From assembly GCF_964020195.1 (NCBI RefSeq), contig NZ_OZ026539.1:624299-688298 (forward strand): a DNA stretch of 64,000 nucleotides, written 5' to 3'. Within the stretch, counting starts at the first letter, position 1. The number at the start of each line of letters is the position of its first letter. Shown one piece after another: positions 19,747 to 31,259 of the stretch. Source of the DNA: Spiroplasma endosymbiont of Lasioglossum villosulum (GTDB taxonomy: Bacteria; Bacillota_I; Bacilli_A; Mycoplasmatales; VBWQ01). The notes under the pieces are model-generated. The model saw only the letters and a program-made list of their open reading frames with translations, did not search any database and was not told where the DNA came from. The position numbers and the translations under genes are program-made.

Positions 19747-20799
19747 ATGAGTGTAAATATTTTAGAATTACGTAATATTACCAAAGAATATGATGGTAAA
19801 GTTGTTTTAAAAGGAATTAGTTTAAATATTCATGAAGGTGAATTTCTTACCATTCTTGGTCCTAGTGGTTGTGGAAAAACAACATTATTAAGGATTATTG
19901 CTGGTTTTGAACAACCAAACAATGGTCAATTATTGTTTAAAGGTAAGGATTTAACTAAAATTCCAATTCATAAAAGAGAAATAAATACTATTTTTCAAAA
20001 TTATGCTTTATTTCCACATTTAAATGTTTTTGATAATATTGCTTATGGTTTAAAGTTAAGAAAAATTGATCGTGAAAAAATCAAAAAAGAAGTTAAAAAA
20101 GCTTTAGATTTGGTTAAATTAAATGGTATGGAAGATAAAGATGTTAATGATTTATCTGGTGGTCAAAAACAAAGAGTAGCAGTAGCTAGAGCATTAGTTC
20201 TTAATCCTAAAATTTTATTATTAGATGAACCTTTTGCTGCTTTGGATTTGAAATTACGTCAACAAATGCAAGTAGAATTAAAAAAAATTCAAGAAGAAAT
20301 TAATATTACTTTTATCTTTATTACTCATGATCAAGAAGAAGCATTTATTATGTCAGATCGGGTAGTTGTTTTAAATCAAGGTCAAATTCAACAAATTGGG
20401 ACACCACAAGATATTTACAATGAGCCTGAAAATAAATGAACATCACAGTTTGTTGGTAGCTCGAATGTTATTGAAAATGGTGTATTTGTTAATGATTATT
20501 GTGTTCGTTTTGACGGTAAAAAATTTGCATGCTCTGATACTGGTTTTGGTGAACAAGAACGTAATATTGATATTGTTATTCGACCAGAAGATATTGATTT
20601 AGTTAATGCAGGTAGTGGTTTTTTTGATGGAACTATTAAAACTATTGCTTTTAAAGGATTATTATGAGAAATTGAAATTATTGCTAATAAACGCAAATGG
20701 ATAGTTCATACTACTGATAATTTTGAAGTAGGTAACCGTGTTGGTTTAAAATGAAATGTTGAAGATATTCATGTTATGTGAAAGGAAATTGAAGAGTAA
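19747..20799 (+). CDS. potA: spermidine/putrescine ABC transporter ATP-binding protein
   Basis: The start is the ATG at 19747 with AAAGGAGGAAATT upstream; an earlier in-frame ATG lies inside the regulator gene. Walker [11 protein letters not shown]-loop [12 protein letters not shown], signature [10 protein letters not shown], Walker [12 protein letters not shown] and the switch His in FITHDQEEA are all present. The C-terminal TOBE-type domain (residues about 240-350) has VIRPEDIDL. It powers polyamine import with PotB and PotCD; the stop is 1 bp before the potB start. Confidence 0.93.
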
Positions 20800-20800
20800 A

Positions 20801-21904
20801 ATGAAAAATTTGTTTAAACGTAATATTAAAACACAAATTTTAAAATCACAAGATATGTTAGTTAATAATTCAAATCCAGAAAAAATTATTGATAATCAAA
20901 ATAAAAAAAAGTATAGATTTAAAAAATGGTTTAAACTTAAAAAAAATAATGTTTCTTTACAAGAGGTAGCAAAAAATAAATCGAAAATGAAACGAGTAAA
21001 AAAGAAAAAAGCATTGTTATGTTGAAAAAAAACAAACCAAAAAATAAGTTTTATTAAAAATAAAATCAAAGATAAATCAGTAAATTTTGGTTTTAAATCA
21101 TGAGTTACGCTTGCTTATCCATATTTATTGGTGATGGTAATTTTAATTGTATTGCCATTATTAATTGTAATTTTATATTCAATTATTAAAGCAACTAATA
21201 ATGCTTGAATATTTCGTTTTACATTTAGTAATTTTAATGATTTTTTTAAAGAAAATAGTTATGTTATGGTTTTATTACGTTCAATTGGTTATTCATTTGT
21301 TGCCACTTTAATTGCTGTTATTTTTGGTTATCCCATTGCTTATATTATGGCTTTTATGTCCACAAAAATTGCTTCAAAAAATATTTGAGTTTTAGTTACT
21401 TTACCAATTTGAATTAACATTTTATTACGTACAATTGGATTACAAATTATTTTTAGTATTTTAGGTCCTAATGTTTTATTAGGAACTCCAATTGGTATTA
21501 TTTTAGCAATGGTTTATATGTTTATGCCTTTTGTTATTTTACCAATTTATAATTCTTTAGAAAAAACAGATCGCAATTTATTAGAAGCAAGTCAAGATTT
21601 AGGAGCTTCTAAGATGAAAACATTTTGAAAAGTTACCTTTCGTTTTTCAGTGCCTGGTATTGTTTCTGGTTTTACTTTAATGATGTTAAGTGCTATGACT
21701 TCACTAGTAGTAGTTAAATATATTGGTGAAGGAAAAACTATTTTAATTGCAAATATTATTGAATCATATTTTTATCGTGGTGCTAATTTTGCTTATGGTG
21801 CTGCTATTTCTGTTATTTTAGGTATTATTGTTTTAATTATTATTTTTACTTTAAAAGCGATTGGTAGTTGAGCTACTGGTAAAAAAATAGGAGGTATTAA
21901 TTAA
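20801..21904 (+). CDS. potB: spermidine/putrescine ABC transporter permease PotB with Lys-rich N-terminal extension
   Basis: ATG 1 bp after the potA stop. The first about 85 residues are polar and very Lys-rich (KKKYRFKKWFKLKKNN, KMKRVKKKKALL), longer than the usual short cytoplasmic start. Six membrane segments follow, with the permease EAA-type loop NLLEASQDLGASKMKTFWKV for contact with PotA. It ends overlapping the potCD start by one base (TAATG). Function by homology and operon position: half of the membrane channel. Confidence 0.9.
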
Positions 21905-24306
21905 TGAGATCTTTTTTTAAAAATAGTTATTTAGCTATTATCTTTTTATTATTTTATACTCCAATTTTAGTTTTAATGATATTCTCTTTTAATGGTGGCG
22001 ATTCAGTTCGCAGTTGAAATTCTTGATCATTGCAACCTTATTACGATTTATTTCAACAAAGTGAACTTTGAGAATCGGTTAGTGTAACATTAATTGTTGC
22101 TTTTATTTCTACTTTTGTTGCTGTTATTATTGGTACGTTTGCTGCTTTGGGTTTAAGTAAAACAAAAAAAATAACACGTAATATTACTTTAGGGATTACT
22201 AATATTCCTTTAGTTAATGCTGATATTGTTACTGCTGTTTCTTTAATGTTATTATTTATGGCATTTGGTTTTAGTTTTGGTCTTGGAACATTAATTTTCG
22301 CTCATATTTCTTTTAATATTCCTTATGTTATTATTACTGTTTTACCAAAAATTAGATCAATAAATATGTCACAATTAGAAGCAAGTCAAGATTTAGGAGC
22401 GACCCCTTGATATACGCTACGTAAAATTGTATTACCAACAATTAAACCGGCAATAATTGCCGGTGCAGCTATTGCGTTTGCTATGAGTTTTGATGAATTT
22501 TTAATTTCTTATTTTACTGGCGGTAATACTTCTAACGTTTCAACTTTTATTTATTCTTTAAAACGAATTAAGCCTTATATTAATGCTTTTTCAACAATAA
22601 TTATTTTATTAATTGCAGTACTTATTATTTCTTGAAATACTTATATTCTTTGCAAAAAACAAATTAAACAACGTAATGAAAAAATTGATAAAGGTATTTA
22701 TCATGATAAAAAAATTATTAAAACTGAGAAGTTGTTAACTAAATATTATTTACAATTAAATGGTTTTAACTATAAAAAGGTTAAGAGTAAAGGTAGAAAA
22801 CGTAAATCATTATATAGTGATGGTAATTTTGAAATTGTAACTGAGCAAGATATTATTAAAATTCAGGATTATATTAAAAATCACCCGAAACTTATTAATC
22901 AAATTTCTAAACTTGAAGCAAAACTTGAGATGGAATCAATTTGAATTGAACATATAAAGAATAAGATTAAAAAAAAGAAAGAGTTAAAAGAAGAACGCTC
23001 AAAATCAAGAAGAGAGAAATATCGTTTTTTACTATGACCGTGAAAATTAATTATGATTAGTATCATCTTATTATCAAGTTTTATTAGTTTGGGTGCTTTC
23101 TACATTTATACTAATGTTTATGATTTATCAATTGCTAATTGAGGCGAATATATGAATCCCAATATTTTAAAAGAATTTGAAAATAAATATCAAGTTAAAA
23201 TAAAATATTCAACTTTTGATGATAATGAATCATTGTATGCTAAATTGTATACTACTAGTTATGATGTAATGGTTCCTAGTGATTATATGGTGGCTAAATT
23301 AGCAAGTGAAGATAGACTTTTTCCAATTGCATCAAAAAATTCTGCAGGTGATATTGAATATGATAGTAGAATTGATTTTAATCCCAAAGAAGATATAAAT
23401 CATGATTTATATGAATTAATGAATAATTATCGAGTTGAAAATAGTGATGGAATTTTAAATAAATTTGGTTTAAATAGTTATAGTATTCCTTATTTTTGAG
23501 GTGATGTTGTATTAGTAATTAATACTACTAATACAAATAATCTTAGTGATCTTGGTATTAAAGCTGATGGTTCAAATGTTCAATGAAGTGTTTTAACAGA
23601 TGCTGCAAAATTGGGTAAACGTATCGTTTTAAATGATGATATGCATAACTTATTTATGACTGCGCTTACTGATTTACACTATAAAAATAAATGAGGAGAA
23701 AATACTGGTTCAGGTCAATATAATCAAGTAGGAAATGAATTTTCTGATAATATTAATGCTCATAGTCCAATTGAAATTAAAGATGCAAGTGATTGGTTAG
23801 AACCAGTTATCAAAAATAAAAATACAAAATTATTAAATGATGATATTGTTGATGAAATTAGTAATGAAAATAAGTGGGATGTAGCAATGATGTATAACGG
23901 TGATTTATTATCTGCAATTGCTGATGATCCTGCTTCTTATAATGGTAAGTACCTTGTTGTTAGACCATATATGGGGACTAATGTTTGAAATGATGATATG
24001 GTAATTAGTAAAGATTCTCCTCATAAAGATTTAGCTTTTAAATTTATTAATTATATAATGCAAAAACAAACACAAGTTGATTTAAGTAGTGAATTTGGTT
24101 ATACCTCACCTTTACAAGCAGCTATGGATGAAGTTAGTACTAATTTTTCAGCAGAAATTTGAAAGCATGTATATATTTCAAAACATGGTCAATTACCTGA
24201 TCCATTAGATCCAAGTAAGCATCATGAAGGATATTTTAACGGTTTATATACTCGTAGTTTTGACCCACAAATGCAAACTGCTTATAATAGATTATTAGCA
24301 CGTTAA
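21904..24306 (+). CDS. potCD: fused permease and substrate-binding protein PotCD
   Basis: 800 aa. Residues 1-265 are a PotC permease with the EAA loop QLEASQDLGATPWYTLRK. A Lys-rich linker (about 265-380) leads to a membrane anchor (MISIILLSSFISLGAFYIY), then a PotD-type periplasmic-binding domain begins at NWGEYMNPNILKEFENKY. Ligand-binding regions include YDVMVPSDYMVAKLA and GLNSYSIPYFWGD. Fusion of PotC and PotD is known in mollicutes, where the binding domain must be tethered because there is no cell wall. The extra helical linker looks long. Confidence 0.92.
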
Positions 24307-24394
24307 TAAAATAAATTGTAATATTAAGTTTAAAAAAATATAAAAAAATATTGTAACTTATAGTATAATTTAATACGAAAGGGGTTAATTCATT

Positions 24395-24679
24395 GTGGCA
24401 CGTCGTAAAAAGTGAGAAAAAGAAGACAAAGAAAAAATATGAAACTATTCTATTCAAAAAATGGAGAAATATTTTAAAGGATTATCTGAATTTTGAACAT
24501 TGAATGTGCAAGCTCCTTGTCCATGATGTTGTTTGCCAATGATAAAAGGTGCTTATCAAGGTGAACAACCAACTTCAGCATTTGCTTGAAATATTGATCA
24601 CATTGATGGTGATCCAAATAATAATAGTTTAGAAAATTTACAACCAATGCATGTTGAATGTAATATTAAAAAAAATTAA
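24395..24679 (+). CDS. small HNH-fold protein, 94 aa
   Basis: GTG start at 24395 after GAAAGGGG. CPWCC and a distal C in HVECN frame an HNH-like core, NIDHIDGDPNNNSLENLQPM, in which the DHxxxD...N...NLQ pattern is typical of HNH nucleases. It is smaller than full restriction enzymes, so it may be a stand-alone nuclease or a zinc-binding relic. It ends in a strong terminator. Confidence 0.65.
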
Positions 24680-24683
24680 TCAT

Positions 24684-24732
24684 AAATTAAAAATTCAATG
24701 ACTATTTAATTCAATCATTGAATTTTTAATTT
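24684..24732. terminator. terminator after the HNH gene
   Basis: Perfect 18-bp inverted repeat AAATTAAAAATTCAATGA / TCATTGAATTTTTAATTT with a 13-base loop. The stretch to 24940 beyond it is AT-rich without a gene. Confidence 0.75.
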
Positions 24733-24950
24733 AATTTTTATCTTAATTAAGAAAAATTATTTTGAAAATTATTTTACTATTAGTGTTCTTTTTAATTAAA
24801 AATATTCAATCTTTTTTTAAAAAGAATATTGTCTTTTTTTATAATAAGTGTAATATTATTTTTAAGGACAGAGTATTTCTTTCCTTATAATTTTAATAGG
24901 TGTATAGCAAAATTTATATGATTATTAAAATTATTAATATTAAAATATAA

Positions 24951-25014
24951 AAACTAAATTTAATTGGTTTAGTTTAAACCTTAGTTTTATTTTATTAAAA
25001 CTAAGGTTTAAACT
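24951..25014 (+). promoter_or_regulatory. double-hairpin leader (family member G) with mutually exclusive stems
   Basis: AAACTAAA-N9-TTTAGTTT (24951-24975) is followed by the stem CCTTAGTTTTA / TAAAACTAAGG (24979-25006). The longer pairing AGTTTAAACC / GGTTTAAACT (24971-25014) uses the 3' arm of the first hairpin, so the two hairpins compete. It lies 115 bp upstream of the surface-protein gene. Confidence 0.6.
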
Positions 25015-25129
25015 ATTTTAATATTTTTTCCTATTTTAATATTTTAGTTAAAAATAGCAAGTTAAAGCGTTAAGCTATATTTTTCACTTTAGATTATTTA
25101 AAAAATAATGCTAGGAAAGGATTGTTAAA

Positions 25130-27121
25130 ATGAAATATAAAATAAATAGTAATAGCCCGAGTAAAGATATGGTTAATCAGGATAAACATAAAAAAATAAA
25201 AACAGGATCTAATTCAATATATACAATTAATGTTAAAAAAAATAAGAAGAAAAGAATCTTATTATTTTCGTTGTATTTATTAGCATTTGGTTCTACAACA
25301 GTTACTACAATATTACTCTTACATACTACTGCTGCTTTCAATAATTCTGAATTTAATCCTAATTCTAATAATAAATTATGAGATGATTATTATCAAAAAC
25401 ATCATCGTAACTCTGAACCTATTAGTTTAGATTCTACTATTGCTTATTTTAGTAAATCAACAAATATTATTAATTTTAATGTTATTGAAAATGCTGCTGA
25501 TAATGGTAATATTGATTTTACAAATGTTTTAAGTAGTATTGATAATAATTTACAAAAAACTGATCCTAAAATTGAAAGTGATATTGATAATGATAATTCA
25601 AATTTATTACCAATTAATTTTTTCTTAAATGCTAATTATAATCCAGCAGTTAAGTTTACTGTTGGTAAGGATAAAAAACCGATAACTAATACTTCTTTTA
25701 TTTTGCCAAAGAACTTTAATGAGTCTAAAAGTTATGTTTTAAATTTAACAACTAATGATCAAGCATCAATTTTTGGTATTGAAAATACTAACATTAATAT
25801 CGAAATTAATATTAATATTATAAATCAAGTTGCAATTAATATTGCTAGTTTACAAGTTAACTTTCCTGATAAAATTATTAATATTACTAATCCTGAAAAT
25901 GCTACTATTGATTCAATAAAAGATAAATGATTAATTCCAACAATTCAAGATCAATTTGCAACAACTTTAAGTAAAGCATTAAATGTACCCAAAAAAGAAA
26001 TTAAACCTAGTTATTACAAAATTGAATTTCAAAATGGTTCAGAATCACAAAACTTTACTAAAAGTGTTCCTGTTCAATTTTCAATTACATCTTTAGATAA
26101 TAATCCTTGAAACTTTACAGGAAAAAAAGATGATTGCACTATAAATGTTAAAAATGATATTGCTGATTTAAGTAGTATGAAAGAATTAACTAATGAAATT
26201 GAAGCACAATATAATAATGATAAAGATAATAAAAACTTTCAAATTACTTTAGATAATCAAAAAGATAAAAATGGTAACTATATTAATGCTGATGTTAGTT
26301 TATCAGAAGATAATCTTAAATTTATTAATGATCAAATTATTAAAGGTGTTCAAACAATTTGTCAAAATTATTTCCAAAAAAATTATTCAGATCTTAATAT
26401 TGAAGATAGTGATTATACAATATCAACAAATTTAAAAGTTGGTGATAATATCTTTAATAATAAATTAGGTAAAAATATTGAAATAAAAATAACTGCTAGT
26501 CCTAATGATCATAAATTAACAAAAAGTTTAGATAGCATTAAGGCAATTGTTCATGGTCATAATAAAAATAATATTACTGGTAATTATTCTTCACCAAAAG
26601 ATTTTGCATTAAAAGGTATTTGATTAAAAGATGGTCAAGATGCAGATATTTTACAAGAAGGTCAACATTTTTATGAACAAGATAATTTATTAGGTAATTG
26701 AATTACTAATAAAGATAGTTTATTAAATACAATTAATAACAATTCTTATCGTCCAGTTGAGAATGCATTTACTGGACAGTTCACTATGAATTATTTATTA
26801 GATGGTGACACAAAACCAAGTGGTATGTCAGTTGATATTAGTAAAGATATTAAAGGTGGTAAGGTAAATAATTTCTGAGATTTAATTATTCAAACAAAAA
26901 GTATTTTTCTAGAAACCGATGTTGCAGTAACAACAAAATCGGGTTGAGAGTTAAATAATGTAAAACTAGTATTTACTGACAGCGAAACACAACCAACTAA
27001 AGATAATACACTTTATACTCTTGATTTATCAGAAAGATTTGCTGGCAAAACTATTAGTGATCGTGCTACTTTAACATTCCCTGATTTTAATTTTAATTTT
27101 AATTACCAGTTAGTAAGTTAA
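25130..27121 (+). CDS. large membrane-anchored surface protein, 663 aa
   Basis: ATG after GAAAGGATTGTTAAA. A basic cytoplasmic segment (about 50 residues) precedes a single membrane helix (ILLFSLYLLAFGSTTVTTIL), so the remainder (about 590 residues) is outside. The outer part is Asn/Asp/Lys-rich with many beta strands and no cysteine-rich or lipobox motif. It resembles adhesin-like surface proteins of Spiroplasma in architecture only. Followed 18 bp later by a secreted-protein gene, with which it may form an operon. Confidence 0.7.
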
Positions 27122-27139
27122 AAAAAAGGAAAAACTAAT

Positions 27140-28360
27140 ATGAAACAATTACTAATCATTTTAAGTACATTAACAACATTAACTTTAACAAGTAGTAGTA
27201 TTATTAATACTATTGATGATACTAATACTACTATTAATAAATTATTAGCAAATAAATCATCAATAAGTAATTCTGTAACTTCATTATTTAATAATCAATA
27301 TGGTTATTTAAATGATAGTGATATAATAACTAATCAATCAATAACTGATCATAAGTTTTATAGTTATGACACATCAGCTTTAAAAAGTTATACTTTTGCT
27401 AATGCAAGAGATGTTTTTTTAGTAAATAATGAAGGAACTTTAATTTATAATCCTGATGTTATTATTCCTGCTGATCAAAAATTAAATATTGAAAATACGA
27501 TGCAAGAAATGATTAGTCATAAAAAAATAACTACAGTTAAAGCAAATTACAATTCTTATAGTAATAGTCAGTATTCATCTACCGATTTTAGTGGTGATAA
27601 TACTGATTGACAATATATTCAATTTGGTGGTATTAATAAACATATTGATATTTCCCAACAAGCAGGTGCTGATAAAGTTGAACATAGCAATAGTTTAAGT
27701 GAAACATCAGGTTTATATTATATTGCAAAAGCAGTAATTGAAAATAAGATTAGTCAGTCAGTTGCTATTAATTTGGGAATATATTTTATAGCACAAAGTA
27801 GTTTAAAAGGAAAAATTAATAATGACTTAATTACTAAAATTATTGATTTAATTATTAATAATAAATATGTTTATAATTTTATGTTAAATATGCCATTTTC
27901 AAATGATGATACGAGTTATGCCATTAGTTATATTTTTGATCATAATAATAATATTATTGAGTTAAATTATAATCATTATAGTTACGAAAAAAGTAATACA
28001 AGTAATTTTGAAACTCATGTTAGTCCTGGTCCTTTTGCTTCAGTTGATTATACAGGTGATATTTATATTAATTATCAAGATTTATATTATTTAATTAATA
28101 ATCAAAATAATTGAGATGTAATTTATAAGTGTTTTACTAATGGAAACTTATTTGATTATAGTAATATGGAGCATGAAATTGGTGATAATTGAACTTTTAA
28201 AAATTTTTGAAATTCTATATTTAAAGATAATTTAACAAAATTTTTAAATAATGTGGGTGTTAATGGAATAATAATTCATATTGACTGTTATGGTACAGAT
28301 ATATGACATCCTTCATTAGTTGATAAATTTTATATTAAAAGTATTTCTCAATGAAATTAA
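27140..28360 (+). CDS. secreted protein, paralogue 1, 406 aa
   Basis: ATG after AAAAAAGGAAAAACTAAT. Signal peptide MKQLLIILSTLTTLTLTSSS. The mature part is Asn/Ser/Tyr-rich; shared blocks with paralogue 2 are NKLLANKSSISNSVTSLFNN, DWQYIQFGG, HIDISQQAGADKVEHSNSLS and AQSSLKGKIN. The C-terminal 120 residues (NYHSYEKSNTSN...) are not shared. No cysteines beyond a few and no recognised enzyme motif. A host-directed effector or surface protein is likely. Confidence 0.7.
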
Positions 28361-28391
28361 ATACTTACATACTAAATTTACTTTTTAAAAT

Positions 28392-28427
28392 GAGCATTTT
28401 ATTAATCTTCTTAAATAAAATTAATAA
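28392..28427 (+). terminator. weak terminator between the paralogues
   Basis: Stem TTTATTAAT / ATTAATAAA with a 16-base loop. It is poor in G/C, so its strength is doubtful. A separate promoter-like AT stretch precedes the next gene. Confidence 0.35.
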
Positions 28428-28508
28428 AGTGTTATATTTAGTATAGATTAGACAGATATTTTTTATAAAATAATTTTTAGTAAACTTAAAACGAAAGGAG
28501 AATGTAAC

Positions 28509-29444
28509 ATGAAACAATTACTAATGACATTAAGTACATTAACAACATTAACTTTAACAAGTAATAGTATTATTAATACTATTGATGTTGCTAACACTAC
28601 TGTTAATAAACTATTAACAAATAAATTATCAATAAGTGATTCTGTAACTTCATTATTTAATAATCAATATGGTTATTTAAGTAATAGTGATTGAATTACT
28701 AATCAAATAGATAATAACTATTATAGTTATGATACTAGTCATGCTAATTATTTATTAAGTGATGGTAAGACATCAGCACGAACATTATTTACTGTTGATA
28801 ATAAAGGTGAATTAGTTTATAAAAAGGATGCTGTAATACCACCAAAAGATAAAGTCGAAGTTGATGCTACTAAACAAGAAATGATTACTCATAAAAAAAT
28901 TACCACAGTTAAAGATAAATATAATCTATATAGTAAAAGTGAATATTCTCATACATATTTTAGTGGTGATAATACTGATTGACAATATATTCAATTTGGT
29001 GGAGTTGAAAAACATATTGATATTTCACAACAAGCAGGTGCTGATAAAGTTGAACATAGCAATAGTTTAAGTGAAGCATTAAGTTTATATTATATTGCAA
29101 AAGCAGCAAAAAATAATTTAATTGATAATGCTATTGCTAATAAAATAGGTCAATATTTTATGACGCAAAGTAGTTTAAAAGGACAAATTAATGATAATTT
29201 AATTAGTAACAATAATAATATTTTTAATTTTATATATAGTGCACCAATGAATGTAAATGATAAAAATTATTCAATTAATTATATTTTTGATAAAGATAAT
29301 AATTTAATTGAAGTTTATTATACTGAATTGGGCGGTTGTCAAAGTTACGAAATAATTAATTATTATATTAGTAACTTATTTCCAAAAATGAATTATTTGA
29401 AAAATAATGAAAAATTAGACAAAATTACTCTCTTTAACCCTTAA
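28509..29444 (+). CDS. secreted protein, paralogue 2, 311 aa
   Basis: ATG after GAAAGGAGAATGTAAC. The signal peptide MKQLLMTLSTLTTLTLTSNS is nearly the same DNA as in paralogue 1. Shared core: DWQYIQFGGVEKHIDISQQA and TQSSLKGQIN. The C-terminus (GGCQSYEIINYYISNLFPK) matches the remnant at 15358-15492 instead of paralogue 1, so this gene belongs to the phage leader module. It is immediately followed by the terminator and RNA copy 2. Confidence 0.7.
29432..29443 (+). repeat. direct repeat CTTTAACCCTTA, left copy
   Basis: The last codons of paralogue 2 contain CTTTAACCCTTAAATT. A matching CTTTAACCCTTAGATT occurs at 30791, just where the RuvC gene is cut. The pair brackets the module of leader RNA and three early genes. 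Confidence 0.5.
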
Positions 29445-29518
29445 ATTTATATTCGACGTATTTTAAAAAATATACATTTAAAAAAAATAAAAATTATTCT
29501 CAAAGTTATTAAGGAAAA

Positions 29519-29545
29519 GACAAGAAATAATCTTGTCTTTTTTTG
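29519..29545. terminator. bidirectional terminator, copy 2
   Basis: Stem GACAAGA / TCTTGTC, loop AATAA, then seven T. It ends the secreted-protein transcript; RNA copy 2 starts beyond it. Confidence 0.75.
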
Positions 29546-29564
29546 TAATTGTAAAATTTTAAAA

Positions 29565-29985
29565 TTTTTAATAAACCTCTTTAACGCTATTATCAACACG
29601 TGTTAGGGAATTAAAAAAGTGAACTACAACACAGTTGTTAAAAATAGTAGCTAGCATGTGGACTTGCATGAATAAATAAAAAGTGGAGTGATACCTAATA
29701 AAATATACTAACCATTTAATGGTAATCCTTGGGGTGGGAGCGGATTGGAAACTAGTATATATAGACCTGTTGTAGGGACCTATTGTATTAATTCTATTCT
29801 TTATTTAACCAGCCTTGCCACTCCCCAGTGAGCAAGTGTTGGTTTTATTTTTTATTTTTTTTGAAAAATTTTTGAGCCCAGAATTTCTGGAATGAATAAA
29901 ACGAATAGTAGTATTAATAATCTAAACATCAAAATATATGTTCTTTATGCTAGAAGCAACAGAACATATTAGGAAAGGAATTTCA
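29565..29985 (+). ncRNA. structured phage leader RNA, copy 2
   Basis: Same RNA as 14786-15270 in the other orientation. Compared with copy 1, the stem AATTC/GAATT is AATCC/GGATT here (29724-29728 / 29742-29746), a compensatory U-A to C-G change. In the long stem (29807-29844) one A-U pair has become G-U. The loop in ACCATT/AATGGT differs by one base. It ends with the hairpin ATATGTTCT / AGAACATAT before AGGAAAGGA. Exact ends are estimates. Confidence 0.65.
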
Positions 29986-29992
29986 ACTCATA

Positions 29993-30163
29993 ATGAAAAA
30001 GTATTTTTGTTGAACATGTAAACAAAATAAATTAGATTATTTATTCTTTAATACTAATGATATAAAAACAAGAAAATATTTTTTAAGAGATAAAAATGGT
30101 AAAGCAATTTGTTATGACTGTATTTTAAATGTTAGGTTAAGTAGGAGGTATAAATATGGATAA
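29993..30163 (+). CDS. zinc-ribbon protein, 56 aa
   Basis: ATG after AGGAAAGGAATTTCAACTCATA. FCWTCK and CYDC form a complete four-Cys zinc ribbon around a basic helix-rich centre; the C-terminus RLSRRYKYG is basic. Its end overlaps the next start by 8 bp. Small zinc-ribbon proteins at the head of phage operons are often transcription or nucleic-acid factors; this role is inferred. Confidence 0.65.
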
Positions 30164-30359
30164 AGAATATTTAACTAAAATAGGAACGATTTGCATACCA
30201 AACAGTGATGATATTGAATTTAAAATAGGACTAATTAAACTGATTGATGATTTAAAAAAAGATAATTTAGTTTGTGGTCATAAAGAATTTATTGAAGAAT
30301 GCAAATATTGCTGAAGTAATTGTGATTTAGAAATTATCAAAACAGTTGTTAGAGGTTAA
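30156..30359 (+). CDS. Cys-rich small protein, 67 aa, copy 2
   Basis: Same gene as 14406-14609 with a few substitutions (KIGTICIPNSD instead of KRGTICIPDSD, and CWSNC). ATG after AGGAGGTATAAAT. Confidence 0.65.
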
Positions 30360-30367
30360 TTTGATTA

Positions 30368-30796
30368 ATGCAATATGACTTAATTATTGGAATTGACCCC
30401 GCTGGAATTGGTAATAATGGAATTGTTATATATTCACATGAAACTAATAATATTGTTTTTAATGAAACATTTAATACATTAACTGTTTTATGAACTAAAA
30501 ATATGTATAAAGAAAAATTTCAATTAATTAAAGAAAAATTTATTGATAAAAAAATATTAGTTATTGTAGAAAATTTCTTTTTAAGTTCAAAGCAATTATT
30601 AACTAATCCATTAGCAACTCCTAAAATTATTGGTGCATTAATGGTATTAGTACAAGATGTTTTTAACTGAGATTATTTCGAAAATCATCCAAAAAATAAA
30701 AGTAAAATAGAAGATTATAAAGGAAATATAAAATTTACAAAACATGAACAAGATGCTTATAAACATATTCAATATTATTTGGGCGCATCACTTTAA
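30368..30796 (+). CDS. RuvC-like resolvase, truncated copy, 142 aa
   Basis: Almost identical to the left copy through HEQDAYKHIQYY, then replaced by LGASL-stop. All three catalytic acidic residues (D10, E68, D129) are kept, so it may still be active. The break coincides with the direct repeat at 30791. Confidence 0.65.
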
Positions 30797-30866
30797 CCCT
30801 TAGATTCATAATTGGATAACAAAGAACAAAGATTAAATTTATAAAAACTTTAGGAGGAAATAAAAA

Positions 30867-31061
30867 ATGTCTAGATTATATATTATTGAAGAATTAATGG
30901 AAAGAACACAAGCTGATAGAATGGCACCTGGTTTTTATTGTGTATTTGATGGTAAGAATGCATTATATAATATTTCACATTTACACGATAAATTTGGTGG
31001 AGATGTAGATTTATGTGGTTCTTGCTTAAGAAAATATGATAAAGGTCAAATAAAAATTTAA
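30867..31061 (+). CDS. small CxxC protein, 64 aa
   Basis: ATG after TTTAGGAGGAAATAAAAA, a strong site. FYCVFDGKNALYN and LCGSCLRKYD give a zinc-binding-like CxxC. It is not found next to the left module. Function unknown. Confidence 0.55.
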   Translation: MSRLYIIEELMERTQADRMAPGFYCVFDGKNALYNISHLHDKFGGDVDLCGSCLRKYDKGQIKI

Positions 31062-31097
31062 TTTTAAAGTTAAAACTTAATAAAACTCTCGTAGATT

Positions 31098-31238
31098 ATT
31101 TTAGTACCATTATCATTGTTACTTAATTGATGATATGATCATAAAGATGCAAAAAATCAAGTTGGAAATAAAAAAATTAAATTAGTTGTTAATAATTCTT
31201 CATCATTAAATAAAAAAACTACTACTGATGAAAATTAA
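31098..31238 (+). pseudogene. short remnant of an anchored protein
   Basis: After a TAG the frame reads ILVPLSLLLNWWYDHKDAKN...KKTTTDEN-stop: a hydrophobic stretch followed by a polar tail, as at the C-terminus of an anchored surface protein. No start or ribosome binding site is visible. Confidence 0.35.
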
Positions 31239-31259
31239 ACATTATATTTTAGGTGTCCT

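Noticed and set aside
27140-29444. Similarity of the secreted paralogues to ribosome-inactivating proteins
   Set aside because: The QAG...AL..LYY...QSSLKG layout is faintly like the RIP core, but the EAxR catalytic motif is absent and the N-terminal strands do not fit. Composition alone is not enough.
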